The position numbers and the translations under genes are program-made. The notes under the pieces are model-generated. The model was not told the origin of the DNA, searched no databases, and worked only from the letters and a program-made list of their open reading frames with translations. Shown one piece after another: positions 1-8,750 of a stretch of 64,000 nucleotides of DNA (position 1 is the first letter of the stretch; each line of letters starts with the position of its first letter). The DNA lies in NCBI GenBank assembly GCA_031180725.1, contig JAPSLO010000002.1, forward strand, positions 62,001 to 126,000, written 5' to 3'. The DNA is from Roseomonas sp. Lineage in GTDB: Bacteria > Pseudomonadota > Alphaproteobacteria > Acetobacterales > Acetobacteraceae.

Positions 1-345
1 GCAGCCGATGCGCGGATCCCCTACTACCAAGACAACCTGTTCCAGGTAGCGCGTGGTGCGCGCTTCTTCTCATGGTACGGTTGCGGCAGTTGCCATGCGG
101 CTGGCGGTGACGAGGCGCTGGACCTGGCGGATGGAAAGTGGCGGCATGGCGGCGACTTCGACGCCGTCTTCGCCTCGATCGCGCAGGGACGTGCACCGGG
201 CATGCCAGCCTATGGCAGCCGGATGCCGGTTGAGACGCTGTGGCAGGTCACTGCCTATGTGCGAGACATCGAGAAGCAGGACGCCGCGACACGGCGGCGG
301 CAGGATCTCGACCGCCGGGCCGAGGGCGGCGGACGGGGATCGTGA
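1..345 (+). CDS. c-type cytochrome, 3' end only
   Basis: The reading frame is open from the first base and stops at 345, giving the last 114 residues of a cytochrome c. A haem-binding CGSCH motif lies at residues 28-32 of the fragment, and a GMPAYG segment with a possible axial Met follows about 40 residues later; the rest reads as a normal class I cytochrome c tail. The 5' end lies outside the window, so any signal peptide or extra domain is unknown. Its TGA overlaps the GTG of the subunit II gene (GTGA), so it is probably co-transcribed with the oxidase genes and feeds electrons to that oxidase, or belongs to its cytochrome c partner. Confidence 0.85.
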   Translation, partial: AADARIPYYQDNLFQVARGARFFSWYGCGSCHAAGGDEALDLADGKWRHGGDFDAVFASIAQGRAPGMPAYGSRMPVETLWQVTAYVRDIEKQDAATRRRQDLDRRAEGGGRGS

Positions 346-1331
346 CCTTGCGACGTGCAGCGCTTCTCCTCACATGCCTGCTCACTGGCTGCAGCGGGGT
401 GCAATCCGCCCTCGATCCCGCAGGTGAACAGGCCTCCCGACTGCACGGGCTGCTCGGGCTGATGCTATGGGTCTGCGGTGCCGTCTATCTGCTCGTGCTC
501 GCCTTCCTGGGCTGGGCGATCTGGCGGTCGCGGCACCAGACCGGTACGGCCCCGCAGGATCATCATATGCGGGCTGGCCTGCTCACCTGGGCGCTGATCA
601 TTACTGCCGGCATCGGCACTCTCGCCACCGCCAGCTTCCTGGTGGACCGCGCACTGGCAGCCGCGCGCCAGGAGGATGCGTTGATAATCAGGATCACCGC
701 GCATCAATGGTGGTGGCGCATCACCTACCTCGATCCCGCATCCGGCGCATGGATCGAGACGGCGAATGAGTTGCACCTGCCGCTCGGCCAGACGGCGCGG
801 CTGGAACTCGCCGCCTCCGATGTCATCCACAGCTTCTGGGTCCCGAATCTGAGCGGCAAGCTGGACGTCATTCCCGGCCGGCGCAACGTACTGGACATCA
901 CACCCCAGCGGGTCGGCTGGTACCGCGGTCAGTGCGCGGAATTCTGCGGGTTGCAGCACGCGCTGATGGGACTGGATGTGCGTGTTGCACCGGCGGAGGA
1001 ATTCGCCGCCTGGCTCGCGACCCAGGCTGCGCCCGCAGCAGAGCCGCCCGATACAGTGCTGGCCCGCGGGCGGGATCTGTTCACGAGCGGCCCCTGCGCC
1101 GCCTGCCACACGGTGCGCGGAACGGGCGCGGCGGGCCAGGCCGGCCCCGACCTGACGCATTTCGGCGCGCGTCGCACCCTGGCCGCCAGCACGCTGACCA
1201 ACAACCGCGGCAATCTGCAAGGCTGGATCGTCAACCCGGAGGCCCTGAAGCCCGGCACGCTGATGCCCGCCACGGAGCTGACGCCGGAGGATGCCGACGC
1301 GCTGGCGCGATACCTCGCATGGCTGCGCTAG
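342..1331 (+). CDS. ctaC: cytochrome c oxidase subunit II with fused cytochrome c domain (caa3 type)
   Basis: Accepts electrons from cytochrome c and passes them through CuA to subunit I. The GTG start at 342 gives 329 residues, opening with a lipoprotein-like signal (LLTGC) and then two membrane helices. CuA ligands are all visible: H163, then C198-x-E200-x-C202, H206 and M209. A C-terminal cytochrome c domain carries CAACH at 252-256 and ends with an LMPATEL segment that supplies the axial Met. Starts further upstream in this frame overlap the preceding cytochrome and lack the signal peptide. It overlaps the upstream gene by 4 nt and ctaD by 13 nt, indicating translational coupling. Confidence 0.93.
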   Translation: MTLRRAALLLTCLLTGCSGVQSALDPAGEQASRLHGLLGLMLWVCGAVYLLVLAFLGWAIWRSRHQTGTAPQDHHMRAGLLTWALIITAGIGTLATASFLVDRALAAARQEDALIIRITAHQWWWRITYLDPASGAWIETANELHLPLGQTARLELAASDVIHSFWVPNLSGKLDVIPGRRNVLDITPQRVGWYRGQCAEFCGLQHALMGLDVRVAPAEEFAAWLATQAAPAAEPPDTVLARGRDLFTSGPCAACHTVRGTGAAGQAGPDLTHFGARRTLAASTLTNNRGNLQGWIVNPEALKPGTLMPATELTPEDADALARYLAWLR

Positions 1332-3229
1332 ACCTCAACGCGCCGCAAGCCGATCTCGCGCAGGATGCTGCCGCGCTGGACGCCATTTGGCGTGACCCGC
1401 CGGGCATCCGCGGCTTCCTGACCACCGTGGACCATAAGCGCATCGCCGCACGCTATCTCGTCACCACCCTTGCCCTGCTGGTCATCGCCGGCATCCTGGC
1501 GCTGGACATGCGGCTGCAGCTCTCGCAGCCGGGCTTGGAGCGCATGGGGCCGCAGGCCTATAATGAAGCCTTCACGCTGCACGGCTCGACCATGCTGTTC
1601 CTGGTCTCCGTGCCGGTCATGGAAGCGATGGCCATCTGGCTGGTGCCGCTCATGCTGGGCCAGCGCAACCTGGCCTACCCGCGGCTAACGGCCTATAGCT
1701 ACTGGCTGTATCTCGGCGGCGTGCTGATGCTCTGGGTGCCGCATGCCCTCGGCATCACGCCCGATCTCGGCTGGTTCCAGTATCCGCCACTTTCCGGTCC
1801 CGCCTATGGGCCGGGGCATCGGGTGGACATCTGGGCGCAGATGATCACCTTCACCGAAGTCGCGGCGCTCGCCGCCTCGGTAAATGTGGCTGTGACCATC
1901 CTGAAGATGCGGCCACCCGGCATGACGCTGGCACGCATGCCGCTGTTCCTCTGGGCGATGCTCGTTACCTCGGTGATGACGGTGCTGGCGTTGCCGGCAG
2001 TGATGCTGGCGACCAGCCTGCTGATCGCCGACCGGCTGGTTTCCACCCAGTTCTTCAGCCCCGGCGCCGGCGGCGACGTACTGCTATTCCAACATATCTT
2101 CTGGTTCTTCGGCCATCCGGAAGTCTACATCATCTTCATCCCCGCCGTCGGCTTCGTCTCTGCCATCGTGGAGACCTTCACACGCCGCGCAGTGTTCGGC
2201 TACACGGTGCAGGTGCTGGCGATCATCTCCGTGGGGCTGCTGGCCTTCGGGCTGTGGGTGCACCACATGTTCGCTGTCGGCCTGCCGCGGCTCGGAGCCA
2301 GTTTCTACACGGCCGCCAGTATGGCGATCGCACTGCCGATCGGGCTGCAGATCTTCAGCTGGATTGCCACCATCGCCAGCGGCCGGCCGCGCTTCGATAC
2401 ACCGTTGCTGTGGGTGACGGGCTTCATCGCCACCTTCGTCATCGGCGGCCTTTCCGGCGTGATGACCGCCTCCGCGCCGCTCGACCTGCAACTAACGGAC
2501 ACCTACTTTGTCGTCGCGCATCTGCATTATGTGCTGATCGGCGGCGCGCTGTTCCCGCTGTTCGGCGCGCTGACCTACTGGTTCCCAAAGGCGACGGGCC
2601 GGATAATGTCCGAGGGCTGGGGCAAGATCGCCTTCTGGCTGGTCTTCGTCGGCTTCAACATCGGCTTCTTCCCGATGCATCTGCTCGGTCTAATGGGCAT
2701 GCCGCGCCGAATCTACACCTACCCGGCCGAGGCAGGCTGGGGAACGCTCAACCTAGTCGCCACCGCCGGCATGCTGATCGCTAGCCTCGGCGCGGCGATC
2801 ATCGTGGCCAATGCGGTGATCAGCCTAAGGTGGGGGCGCCGCGCCGGTGTCGATCCCTGGGGCGGCGCCACGCTGGAATGGAGCTGTGCCTCTCCGCCGC
2901 CGCCCTGGAACTTCGCGGCGACGCCCGTGGTGGCCAGCCTCACCCCGGGCTGGGAGCCGCCACCGCGCGCGGTGATGACCGGCCTCTCCCTGGAGAACCG
3001 CGAAGTTCTGGTCACCTCGGTGGGAGACGCCGTGCCGGAACACCGCCAGCCCAGCCCGGGCCCCTCAATCTGGCCCCTGCTGACCGCGCTGGCGACGGCG
3101 CTGCTGTTTGTCGGCAGCATCTTCACGCCCTGGGCGGTCGTCTGGGGCAGCATTCCGGTGGCCGCTGCGCTGATCGGCTGGTTCTGGCCGCGCACGCGGC
3201 CGGAGGAAGCGCAGGCGGAGGCACCATGA
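1319..3229 (+). CDS. ctaD: cytochrome c oxidase subunit I
   Basis: Catalytic haem-copper subunit that reduces O2 and pumps protons in the inner membrane. The ATG at 1319 gives 636 residues. Ligands are present: H88 (low-spin haem, HGSTM), H266 with cross-linked Y270 in HPEVY, H315-H316 (CuB) and H401/H403 (HLH). Glu in HPEVY suggests an A1-type D-channel. The usual 'GAPDMAFPR' loop after helix II is replaced by a GQRNLAYPR version, a divergent feature. The C-terminus extends about 100 residues past the core and ends in two more hydrophobic segments. An in-frame start at 932 is only an overlap with ctaC. The stop overlaps the ctaE start (ATGA). Confidence 0.95.
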   Translation: MAALDLNAPQADLAQDAAALDAIWRDPPGIRGFLTTVDHKRIAARYLVTTLALLVIAGILALDMRLQLSQPGLERMGPQAYNEAFTLHGSTMLFLVSVPVMEAMAIWLVPLMLGQRNLAYPRLTAYSYWLYLGGVLMLWVPHALGITPDLGWFQYPPLSGPAYGPGHRVDIWAQMITFTEVAALAASVNVAVTILKMRPPGMTLARMPLFLWAMLVTSVMTVLALPAVMLATSLLIADRLVSTQFFSPGAGGDVLLFQHIFWFFGHPEVYIIFIPAVGFVSAIVETFTRRAVFGYTVQVLAIISVGLLAFGLWVHHMFAVGLPRLGASFYTAASMAIALPIGLQIFSWIATIASGRPRFDTPLLWVTGFIATFVIGGLSGVMTASAPLDLQLTDTYFVVAHLHYVLIGGALFPLFGALTYWFPKATGRIMSEGWGKIAFWLVFVGFNIGFFPMHLLGLMGMPRRIYTYPAEAGWGTLNLVATAGMLIASLGAAIIVANAVISLRWGRRAGVDPWGGATLEWSCASPPPPWNFAATPVVASLTPGWEPPPRAVMTGLSLENREVLVTSVGDAVPEHRQPSPGPSIWPLLTALATALLFVGSIFTPWAVVWGSIPVAAALIGWFWPRTRPEEAQAEAP

Positions 3230-3873
3230 TGCCGGGCGACACGGCAGGTTTGGAGGCGCTACGACCACGGGTGGTGGGCGACCTTTCCGGCCTGCCGCGC
3301 GACGTGATCGGCATGCGGAACCTGAACAGCTGGGGCCTGGTCGGCTTCATGCTGATCGAAGGCATGGGCTTCGGCCTGGCCGCCGCCAGCGTGCTCTACC
3401 TGGCGTCTCAGGGTGCGGGTTGGCCACCCGGGGGCGTCCTGCCACCGGATCACCTCTTCGGGCTAATCTTCACCCTGGGCCTGCTGGCGAGTGAATGGCC
3501 GAACCGCTGGCTGGCGCGACGGGCGCATGACCACGACCTGCGCGCGATGCGTTGGGGCATGGTGCTGATGACGCTGTTTGGCCTGGCGCTGATCGGTGTC
3601 CGCGCCTTCGAGTTCATGCACCTCAATGTCCATTGGGCCGCCAATGCCTATGGCTCCGTGATCTGGCTGCTGATGGTGCTGCACACCACGCATCTGGTGA
3701 CGGACGTGGCGGATACGGCGGTGCAGGCCGGATGGCTCTTTCGTCGCCGCATTGAGGAGAAGCAATACAGCGGCGCAGTGGACAATTGCGCTTACTGGGA
3801 CTTCGTGGTGGTCACCTGGCTGCCGCTTTATGCGCTGATCTACTGGATGCCGCGCCTGTGGGGGCCGGCATGA
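3226..3873 (+). CDS. ctaE: cytochrome c oxidase subunit III
   Basis: Membrane subunit that stabilises subunit I during turnover. The ATG at 3226 overlaps the ctaD stop. The protein has 215 residues and about five hydrophobic segments, with the family-typical RAFEFMHL and LHTTHLVTD stretches and a conserved ending (YWDFVVVTWLPLYALIYWMP). The length suits the short, five-helix form of CoxIII found in caa3/cbo3-type operons. It continues into the next gene by another ATGA overlap. Confidence 0.92.
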   Translation: MMPGDTAGLEALRPRVVGDLSGLPRDVIGMRNLNSWGLVGFMLIEGMGFGLAAASVLYLASQGAGWPPGGVLPPDHLFGLIFTLGLLASEWPNRWLARRAHDHDLRAMRWGMVLMTLFGLALIGVRAFEFMHLNVHWAANAYGSVIWLLMVLHTTHLVTDVADTAVQAGWLFRRRIEEKQYSGAVDNCAYWDFVVVTWLPLYALIYWMPRLWGPA

Positions 3874-4199
3874 GCGGCGCGGCGCCTATCTCCGGCAAGG
3901 CGCTCGGAGCGGCGCTGGTGCTGCCGCCGCTGGCTTGGTTCGCCTTCCAGCAGGGCCTCGGTTATCTGGTCCTGCTCGCCTGCGATCACGCGGGCCCGCC
4001 GCTGGGCCCATCCATCGGCGTTGCCGGGCTGATGGCCTGCGCCATCTGCGCTGGGATCGCCTGGCGCGGCGTGCGCGCCTGCCCGCAGGGAACGCAGGCG
4101 CTGCTCGCTTATCTGGCGCTCGGCGGCGCTGCGGCGTTCGGGCTGGCGATCGCGCTGCAGACCGCGGCCACCGCGATGGAGGCGCCATGTTTCCGCTGA
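3870..4199 (+). CDS. small membrane protein of the oxidase operon
   Basis: A 109-residue protein whose ATG overlaps the ctaE stop (ATGA). It has three hydrophobic segments (about residues 10-38, 48-65 and 79-100) and no recognisable catalytic motif. The position between subunit III and the CtaG assembly factor, with a 13-nt overlap into ctaG, suggests a small accessory or assembly subunit of the oxidase, or a subunit IV-like protein. I do not recognise a named family. Coding is supported by the tight overlaps on both sides. Confidence 0.75.
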   Translation: MSGAAPISGKALGAALVLPPLAWFAFQQGLGYLVLLACDHAGPPLGPSIGVAGLMACAICAGIAWRGVRACPQGTQALLAYLALGGAAAFGLAIALQTAATAMEAPCFR

Positions 4200-5083
4200 G
4201 CCTCGGCCTGCTGCTGCTCTGCGCCGCGGGCGCGGCGGAAGCGCACGGAATGGCCGGCGCGGCGGCCGGCTGGACCCTGAATGCGTGGGTGATCGTGCCG
4301 CTCGGTCTCATGGGGCTGCTGCTCAGCATCGGATCGCTGCGGCTACTGTGGCGAAGCGGGCATGGCATGGCGCGGCTGCGGCGGCGGATCGGGCTGCTTG
4401 CGCTCGGCTGGGCAAGCCTGGTGGCTGCACTGGCCTCGCCGTTGGCCGCGGCCGGCCATCTCTCCTTCTCCGCCCATATGTTGCAGCATGAGGTGCTGAT
4501 GCTGCTCGCCGCGCCGCTGCTGGTGCTCGGCCGGCCGGTCGCGGTGCTTTTCTGGGGCCTGCCAGAGGCCGGCAGGCGGGCACTGGCAGCACTGCTGCGC
4601 TGGCCCCTGCTGCGCCGCCTCGGGCGCGCCCTCACCCAGCCGCTGGCCGCCACCCTGCTGCAGGCCGCGGTCCTGTGGCTATGGCATGCACCGCGGCTCT
4701 TCGGCTATGCGCTGGACGTGCCGGGCTGGCATGCCGCGCAGCACCTGTCCTTCTTCCTCGGCGCGCTCCTCTTCTGGATCGCCATGTTCGACCGCTGCGG
4801 TGCTTCGCTGGCCGGGCGGAGCCTGGCTGCGCTCTGCCTCTTCGCCACCTCGCTGGTCTCCGGCGCGCTAGGCGCGCTCATGGCGCTGTCGGAGAGTCCC
4901 TGGTACGCCGGATATGCGCGGCTCGGCCTGACGCCCTTTGGGCTTTCGCCGGCAGAGGACCAGCAATTGGCCGGGCTGTTGATGTGGGTGCCCGGCGGGC
5001 TGGTGCATGCCGCAGCCGCCTTGGCGCTGCTGGGCGCCGCCCTGCGCCGGCCGATGGAGGCTGTCCGTGCCGCCCTCGCTTAG
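4187..5083 (+). CDS. ctaG: caa3-type cytochrome oxidase assembly factor CtaG
   Basis: The protein has 298 residues with an N-terminal signal-like segment and about six to seven further membrane helices. The helices contain the family's conserved His/Met positions: SFSAHMLQHEVLMLLAAPLLVLGRP near residues 90-115 and WLWHAPRLF further on. Members of this caa3_CtaG family are needed to assemble the copper centres of caa3 oxidases (family knowledge). The ATG at 4187 gives the shortest version with a clean N-terminal hydrophobic segment; the longer frame from 3935 only shadows the upstream gene. It overlaps the next gene by 17 nt. Confidence 0.88.
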   Translation: MFPLSLGLLLLCAAGAAEAHGMAGAAAGWTLNAWVIVPLGLMGLLLSIGSLRLLWRSGHGMARLRRRIGLLALGWASLVAALASPLAAAGHLSFSAHMLQHEVLMLLAAPLLVLGRPVAVLFWGLPEAGRRALAALLRWPLLRRLGRALTQPLAATLLQAAVLWLWHAPRLFGYALDVPGWHAAQHLSFFLGALLFWIAMFDRCGASLAGRSLAALCLFATSLVSGALGALMALSESPWYAGYARLGLTPFGLSPAEDQQLAGLLMWVPGGLVHAAAALALLGAALRRPMEAVRAALA

Positions 5084-5486
5084 ATGGCTGCTGCTCCTGC
5101 TTGGCCTGGGAATCCTGGCGGCTGCCGCGGCGATTGGTGTGCAGCAATGGCAGCGGCAGACGCAGAGGCAGGACCTTGCCGTTGCACATACCAGCGGCGA
5201 TCCCGAAGCGGGGCGCGCGGCGCTTTACCGATATGGCTGCGGTGGGTGCCACCGCATCTCCGGCATCCCGGGCGCGAGGGGCCGCGTCGGGCCCGCCCTG
5301 GATGGGCTGGCGCAGCGCGCCTACATCGCCGGGCGCCTGCCCAACGAACCGGAGGACCTGATTCGCTGGATCCGCAACCCGCCGGGGGTGGACCCCCAGA
5401 CGGCGATGCCGGAACTCGGCGTTGAAGCCGCGGATGCACGTGACATTGCCGCATATCTCTACACGCTTTCGCCAGGCTGGAACTGA
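5067..5486 (+). CDS. membrane-anchored c-type cytochrome
   Basis: From the GTG at 5067 the protein has 139 residues: an N-terminal hydrophobic anchor (residues 5-24), a CGGCH haem site near residues 58-62 and a distal AMPEL segment supplying the axial Met. It is the last gene of the oxidase operon and is probably a tethered electron donor to the caa3 oxidase. The longer start at 5007 would lie wholly inside ctaG and put a basic leader in front of the anchor, so it is less likely. A convergent gene ends 38 nt downstream. Confidence 0.85.
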   Translation: MPPSLRWLLLLLGLGILAAAAAIGVQQWQRQTQRQDLAVAHTSGDPEAGRAALYRYGCGGCHRISGIPGARGRVGPALDGLAQRAYIAGRLPNEPEDLIRWIRNPPGVDPQTAMPELGVEAADARDIAAYLYTLSPGWN

Positions 5487-5518
5487 CACCGGCGGCCAGC
5501 GTGGACATGGCGCCGGTG
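5487..5518. terminator. hairpin between convergent genes
   Basis: An 8-bp perfect stem, CACCGGCG (5487-5494) with CGCCGGTG (5511-5518), starts one base after the oxidase operon stop and faces the glgA 3' end. No T-tract follows on either strand, so it may stop transcription only weakly or act as a 3' stabiliser. Confidence 0.35.
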
Positions 5519-5524
5519 CCACCC

Positions 5525-7117
5525 TCAGCCCGAGCCGGAGCGAAGCGGCAATTCGGGCGGCTCGAAGAGCCCGGAGTTGCGCCGCAGCGCCTTGGTATCC
5601 TCCGCCCAACCCTGCACCAGGCGCGGATGAGCGGCCCTTCGGCTAAATGGCAGGCGCGCCGGAACCAGCTTGGTATAGACGAGGCCATAATCCTGTGCGG
5701 CGTCGCGCCAGCCCACTGGCCGCGTCATCGCCGCGCGACGCATCGCATTCAGCCGCCCGCGGGAGCTGAAGGCGGCGAAGGCGCGCTTAGTGGCATCCAG
5801 CAGGCCGCGCAGGGAGAAGTCCCGGAACAGGAATCCCGTGATTCCGTCCTCGATCGTGTCTGCCAGACCGCCTGTCTGATGCGCGACCGGCAGGGAGCCG
5901 AAACGCTGCGCGCACATCTGGGACAGGCCGCAAGGCTCGAATCGCGATGGCATGAGCAGGAAGTCGCTACCGGCATAGATGCGCCGCGCCTCCCCTTCCT
6001 CATACCCGATGCGCACAGCGACCGAGCTGGGGTGCCGGTCCGCCAGCTCCTGCAGAGAGGCTTCCAGCCCGCTCTCGCCACGGCCGGTGACGATAAGCTG
6101 ACCACCCTCCGCCACGATGGCCTCGGCCGCGGCGATCGTCAGGTCCACACCCTTCTGCTGCACCAGCCGCGACACCACGGCGAACAGGGGCCCGGATGAA
6201 TCGGGAAGGCCGAAGGCACGGCGGATATGCTCGGCATTCGCCTCCTTCCCATCCCACTCATTCACCTCGAAGCGGTCTGCCAGATGCGGATCGCTGCGCG
6301 GGTCCCAGCTTTCGTCCAGGCCGTTCAGGATGCCGGTCAGCCGGCCCTCCTCCGCCCGCCGACGTAGCAGGCCTTCCAGCCCGCAGCCGAATTGCGGCGA
6401 GGTGATCTCCGCCGCGTAGGTCGGACTCACCGTCGTCAGGTGCGAAGCATAGAAGAGCCCGCCCTTGAGGAAGGAGAGCCGCCCGTGGAACTCCACGCCA
6501 TCGATCTGGAAGGACTGTTCCGGGATCCCGAGCGCGCCGGCGCGCTCCCCCGGGAACAGCCCTTGATAGGCCAGGTTGTGGATGGTGAGCACGCTGGGCA
6601 CCGGACAGGCCGTGGCGGCGAGATAGACCGGCGCCAGGGCGGTCGGCCAATCGTTCAGGTGCAGCAGATCCGGCCGCCATTGCGCATCCGCCAGGCCGCG
6701 CGCGAACTCGGCAGCTGCCAAGCTGAGCCGCGCGAAGCGCAGATCGTTATCCGGCCAGTCTACTCCGTGGCGCTCGCCATAGGGCGTGCCCTCCCGTTCA
6801 TAGAGAGCCGGGGAGAGCAGGACATAGACGACCAGGCCATCTGGCGTGACGAGCCGGCCGACCTCGCAGGCTGGAACGTCGTGGAAAGCCGGCAGCCGCG
6901 CGACAGGCTCGATCCGTGCGGCTCGGGCCAGCACCTCGCGATAGCCCGGGATCAGCACGCGCACATCAAGGCGCTGCCGCAACGCACGGGGCAGCGCGGC
7001 CGACACATCGCCGAGCCCTCCCACCTTTACAAAATCGGCCATCTCGGAGGTGACGAAGAGCACCTTGCGCGGCGCCTCGGCCGGCGGCTTTGGATCAGGC
7101 GACGTCTCACGGGGCAT
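5525..7117 (-). CDS. glgA: glycogen synthase (ADP-glucose type, GT5)
   Basis: Transfers glucose from ADP-glucose to the non-reducing end of alpha-1,4-glucan. From the ATG at 7117 it has 530 residues. KVGGLGDV, the nucleotide-sugar loop, lies near residues 30-37, and the C-terminal catalytic PSRFEPCGLSQM with its Glu is present. The frame stays open to 7222, but the MPRET start places the conserved FVTSEMADF strand close to the N-terminus. About 45 residues follow the usual end of the GT-B fold. No glgB, glgC or glgP is adjacent; it stands downstream of two small membrane-protein genes on the same strand, 188 nt away. Confidence 0.9.
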   Translation of the reverse strand: MPRETSPDPKPPAEAPRKVLFVTSEMADFVKVGGLGDVSAALPRALRQRLDVRVLIPGYREVLARAARIEPVARLPAFHDVPACEVGRLVTPDGLVVYVLLSPALYEREGTPYGERHGVDWPDNDLRFARLSLAAAEFARGLADAQWRPDLLHLNDWPTALAPVYLAATACPVPSVLTIHNLAYQGLFPGERAGALGIPEQSFQIDGVEFHGRLSFLKGGLFYASHLTTVSPTYAAEITSPQFGCGLEGLLRRRAEEGRLTGILNGLDESWDPRSDPHLADRFEVNEWDGKEANAEHIRRAFGLPDSSGPLFAVVSRLVQQKGVDLTIAAAEAIVAEGGQLIVTGRGESGLEASLQELADRHPSSVAVRIGYEEGEARRIYAGSDFLLMPSRFEPCGLSQMCAQRFGSLPVAHQTGGLADTIEDGITGFLFRDFSLRGLLDATKRAFAAFSSRGRLNAMRRAAMTRPVGWRDAAQDYGLVYTKLVPARLPFSRRAAHPRLVQGWAEDTKALRRNSGLFEPPELPLRSGSG

Positions 7118-7305
7118 CGCCGCATGCACGCGAGAAGGCTCAGTCCGCGCCGACCTAGATGCACCCTGGACCCGCATGAGACACCTGTTCCGCTCGCGAG
7201 CTATGTTGTGGAATGGCCACATCGATCTAGGAGCTTCGTGGCCGTTGACGCGCTATTGACCGCCTTGCGCGCGCCCCGGCGCCAGCGCACCGCGCATGCC
7301 CGCCG

Positions 7306-7572
7306 TCAGCGGCGCCTGGAAGGCGAGGCGTTCTTCAAGAGGATGGCGACGATGATCAGCGCGAAGCCTGCCAAGCGGAGCAGGTAGAACCAGGTCGTCT
7401 CCTCGCGCGGCAGGTCGGCCAGCGGCACCAGCGCCTGATTCAGCGCAAAGAGCCAAAAGGCGAAACAGAACACGAGGAACAGAACATCCCGTGTCTTCCG
7501 CCAGAAGCGGAGAAAGAACAGCCCCGAGACGACGTAGCCCATGGTGATAAGACCGGCCATGAAGTGGAGCAT
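7306..7572 (-). CDS. small three-helix membrane protein, DUF5985-like (second of a pair)
   Basis: An 88-residue protein with three hydrophobic segments and a basic C-terminus (SPSRRR). The pattern FFLRFWRKTRDVLFLVF, then an Asn in WLFALNQ, resembles the DUF5985 family as I know it; function is unknown. It starts 9 nt after the preceding paralogue-like gene, so the two are almost certainly co-translated. Close pairing of two such proteins hints at a heteromeric membrane unit. Confidence 0.75.
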   Translation of the reverse strand: MLHFMAGLITMGYVVSGLFFLRFWRKTRDVLFLVFCFAFWLFALNQALVPLADLPREETTWFYLLRLAGFALIIVAILLKNASPSRRR

Positions 7573-7581
7573 GGCGCGGCC

Positions 7582-7851
7582 TCAGCTCGCTTCCCAGATG
7601 AAGCCGTAGAGCAGGACACCCAGTGCCGCCAGCGAGGTGATGTGGCGGAGCGGAAGCAGGTCAATCGTCACAGGCAGAAGGATGAGGTCTACGAAGACCA
7701 GGAGGTTATTAAGGGCGAAGCCAACGAAGGCCAGGGCGCTCCAGAGCAGGAGGCGGTTCCGCGTCCGCAGATAGCTACGTGTCAGAAGAGCCAGGCAGCA
7801 GGCGCTCGTTGCGGCACAAAGCAGATAGACGGCAGCCGGAAACCCCATCAT
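7582..7851 (-). CDS. small three-helix membrane protein, DUF5985-like (first of a pair)
   Basis: An 89-residue protein with three or four hydrophobic stretches and a short loop containing TRSYLRTRNRLLLWSALAF, matching its downstream neighbour in layout (helix, R-rich loop, helix with a LNNLL Asn motif, helix). Its ATG overlaps the stop of the winged-helix regulator gene upstream (ATGA), so regulator and membrane proteins form one operon. No enzyme motif is seen. Probably a membrane sensor or anchor component. Confidence 0.75.
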   Translation of the reverse strand: MMGFPAAVYLLCAATSACCLALLTRSYLRTRNRLLLWSALAFVGFALNNLLVFVDLILLPVTIDLLPLRHITSLAALGVLLYGFIWEAS

Positions 7852-8234
7852 CTCCCTCGGTCCTTTTTGATCCGGAACGCGTCGGCAAAGACCTGCACTT
7901 TGTCATGTGGTGCAGCAAGGATCGCGTTCCGCAGGGCCAGTGGCCGCTCCGAGCCCAGACGCTCCACCTCATCCACAAGGCGCGCGAGTTCCTCGGTGCT
8001 CGGCCTATAGCGGTAGGTATCACCGATCTGTTCGACCAGGCCGGATCGATGCAGGGAAAGAACGAGATCAGCCATCAGCAGCTTACTCGCTCGCAGCTCG
8101 CGCACGAGCTGATCCACTGACCAACCCGAGCCGTCGTGTGTCTTGAGAAACAACAGGATCTCAAGCGCCCAGACAGAAGTGATGGACGATCGGACGAAAG
8201 TCGCAACGGGCTCTGGAATAGGTGTGTCTGACAC
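7848..8234 (-). CDS. winged-helix DNA-binding regulator
   Basis: From the GTG at 8234 the protein has 128 residues. The helix-turn-helix-like core WSVDQLVRELRASKLLMADLVL is followed by GLVEQIGDTYRYRPS, a typical wing strand pair, so it is a small winged-helix protein of MarR/ArsR-like shape; the exact family is uncertain. The frame is open up to 8477 and an ATG at 8273 is an alternative start; the leader from 8477 looks unlike a folded domain. It heads the operon with the two DUF5985-like proteins and is divergent from the poly-HAMP kinase, which it may regulate. Confidence 0.6.
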   Translation of the reverse strand: MSDTPIPEPVATFVRSSITSVWALEILLFLKTHDGSGWSVDQLVRELRASKLLMADLVLSLHRSGLVEQIGDTYRYRPSTEELARLVDEVERLGSERPLALRNAILAAPHDKVQVFADAFRIKKDRGR

Positions 8235-8750
8235 GGCCCCGAACTGCTGTGCTTTCCTCGCCCATGCAGGCATCCCGGCCCGAGCCAGACACCAAAGGAT
8301 TGCCGGACGATCTCCCCGACGAATGCTCGCGGCTGGGTACTGCCAGCCGGAACAAGCCTCGGAAGCTAGGAGCAGCCCGCCGGGACAGTCAATCCGCAGG
8401 TGAGACGCCATGAAGTGGCCTTGCCCAGCAGGAATCATCAACTTGTCGTTGACAAGACCGACGTGCACTTCCAGCAAATATTACCACCTCCTAGTCTGCC
8501 GCGGTGGAACCTGTGGAATAGAGCGCATAGCCGGCGTGCCATGCGCACTGTCCAAGTGATAACAGTGCGTCCGGGAGGCATGGAGCGTCAGCATTGGCGG
8601 TGACGGCCGAGCAGAGCCAGCGATTCGCTTTCAGCGGTCGGGCCATTGCTTAGCCACGTGACCGGGCCGATCCCTTCAGCCGCTGCCCAGCCAAGACCCC
8701 GGAACACACCATTTCGATCAAGGCCGAGCGACCTGCCGAGGAGCCTGCTC
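8235..8750. other. divergent intergenic region upstream of the poly-HAMP kinase
   Basis: About 515 nt between the regulator operon (-) and the kinase gene (+). It contains an inverted repeat CTTGTC (8442-8447) GTT GACAAG (8451-8456), a possible operator for the adjacent winged-helix protein, and a strong GAGGAG ribosome site at 8738-8743 for the kinase ATG at 8751. No convincing -35/-10 pair or further gene was found; part of it could code for longer forms of either flanking protein. Confidence 0.5.

Noticed and set aside
8506-8530. GGAAC upstream of the poly-HAMP kinase as an EcfG general-stress promoter
   Set aside because: No CGTT follows at 16-17 nt.
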